This document shows positions 23,889 through 24,609 of a DNA stretch of 24,609 bases, piece by piece (within the stretch, counting starts at the first letter, position 1; every line of letters starts with the position of its first letter). Below the pieces are notes generated by a model. It saw only the letters and a list, made by a program, of their open reading frames with translations, was not told where the DNA came from and did not search any database. Location of the stretch: contig DATGSS010000066.1 in the NCBI GenBank assembly GCA_035302345.1, positions 1 through 24,609 on the forward strand, in the 5' to 3' direction. The position numbers and the translations under genes are program-made. The stretch is from Paenalcaligenes sp035302345 (GTDB taxonomy: Bacteria > Pseudomonadota > Gammaproteobacteria > Burkholderiales > Burkholderiaceae_B).

Positions 23889-24609
23889 CTAACGTAATTT
23901 CAATGTGGCCAAACCGACCAGCACCAACATCATAGTGATGATCCAAAAACGAACGACAACCTGTGTTTCTTTCCAGCCTCCGACTTCGAAGTGATGATGC
24001 AGCGGCGCCATTAAAAATATTCGCCGCCCTTCGCCGTAGCGTATTTTGGTGTACTTAAACCAAGCCACCTGAATCATGACTGATAAAGTTTCCACCACAA
24101 AAACACCGCCCATTATAAAGAGCACAATCTCTTGGCGAACAACTACGGCAATAGTCCCCAAAGCCCCCCCCAACGCCAAGGCACCCACATCGCCCATGAA
24201 CACCTGCGCTGGATAGGCGTTAAACCATAAAAAAGCAAGCCCCGCGCCACCGATGGCCGCACAGATAATCATTAGCTCGCCGGCACCGGGAATATAGGGA
24301 AAAAGCAGATATTTAGAGTAATCCACCCGCCCTACAACATAGGCAAACACACCGAGCGCGCCCCCTACCATGACTGTTGGCATGATGGCCAAACCATCTA
24401 AGCCATCGGTCAAATTAACCGCATTACTGGTCCCTACAATCACAAACCAAGTCAATGCCACAAAGCCGAACACCCCCAAGGGATAGCTGACGCTTTTAAA
24501 GAACGGCACAATCAAATCTGCTTGTGTGGGCAATGATTTAGTAAACCCGCTGAACACCCAACTTTTAAATAAAGGCCATAACTCAGTAGTCCCGGGCACC
24601 GACACGGCA
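23889..24609 (-). CDS. mraY: Phospho-N-acetylmuramoyl-pentapeptide transferase MraY, C-terminal part
   Basis: The frame stays open to the window end, so the N-terminal third (about 120 residues) is missing; the GTG at 24603-24605 is an internal valine, not a start. About 240 residues with several membrane segments are seen. The catalytic NAVNLTDGLDGLA carries the aspartates of the family, followed by FMGDVGALALGG and the cytoplasmic loop MAPLHHHFEVGGW. MraY transfers phospho-MurNAc-pentapeptide to undecaprenyl phosphate, forming lipid I. Ala in GDVGALALG replaces the commoner Ser. It lies 16 bases before murD in the same direction. Confidence 0.98.
   Translation of the reverse strand, partial: AVSVPGTTELWPLFKSWVFSGFTKSLPTQADLIVPFFKSVSYPLGVFGFVALTWFVIVGTSNAVNLTDGLDGLAIMPTVMVGGALGVFAYVVGRVDYSKYLLFPYIPGAGELMIICAAIGGAGLAFLWFNAYPAQVFMGDVGALALGGALGTIAVVVRQEIVLFIMGGVFVVETLSVMIQVAWFKYTKIRYGEGRRIFLMAPLHHHFEVGGWKETQVVVRFWIITMMLVLVGLATLKLR

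Noticed and set aside
24603..24605. GTG as a possible start of mraY
   Set aside because: The frame stays open to the window end and MraY proteins need about 120 more N-terminal residues, so this is an internal codon.
1..24609. Mobile elements, CRISPR arrays, defence islands or prophage genes
   Set aside because: No transposase, integrase, regularly spaced repeats or phage genes are seen; all large genes are conserved chromosomal families.

Overview
The window is a gene-dense piece of a chromosome from a Gram-negative betaproteobacterium. Gene content and protein style best fit the Burkholderiales, probably an Alcaligenaceae relative of moderate GC content. The evidence is the order mraY-murD-ftsW-murG-murC-ddl-ftsQ-ftsA-ftsZ-lpxC beside dciA and secA, an amgK-murU pair, a DUF6776-type protein, and an FtsZ that ends in the proteobacterial DIPAFLRKQAD peptide. 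This taxonomic call comes from gene order and protein resemblance only; no search was run. I see no mobile element, CRISPR array, rRNA or prophage.

Left part (1-1850, + strand): the 3' end of amgK, then murU, which together recycle MurNAc to UDP-MurNAc. Next comes a membrane-anchored coiled-coil protein of the DUF6776 type. A strong hairpin with T-runs on both sides (1820-1849) closes this unit and can also serve the opposing metNIQ operon. Next (1934-4421, - strand) is metN-metI-metQ, a D/L-methionine ABC importer. Upstream lies a tRNA-Lys(UUU) gene with an excellent sigma70 promoter and its own terminator.

Middle part (4737-13345): a glycoside hydrolase family 31 protein whose active-site motifs are strongly altered, then the tRNA-modifying enzyme mnmC, both on the - strand. 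A suhB-type inositol monophosphatase is divergent from mnmC. The suhB stop codon overlaps the stop codon of the convergent secA. The DnaB-loader gene dciA is divergent from secA.

Right part (13370-24609, - strand): the distal part of the dcw cluster, transcribed from mraY (cut by the window end) to lpxC. mraY, murD, murG, murC and ddl make lipid-linked peptidoglycan precursors. ftsW polymerises septal glycan. ftsQ, ftsA and ftsZ build the divisome, and lpxC commits to lipid A synthesis. Four consecutive junctions (murD/ftsW, ftsW/murG, murG/murC, murC/ddl) are 4-base ATGA overlaps, so translation is probably coupled. The cluster opens up only at ftsA-ftsZ (138 nt) and ftsZ-lpxC (143 nt).

These two gaps hold the most unexpected signals. 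One is a 14-codon reading frame behind a near-perfect Shine-Dalgarno sequence between ftsA and ftsZ. The other is a perfect 13-bp inverted repeat with TATAAT in its loop between ftsZ and lpxC. Otherwise this is a conserved housekeeping region, and I found no clear new multi-gene system.
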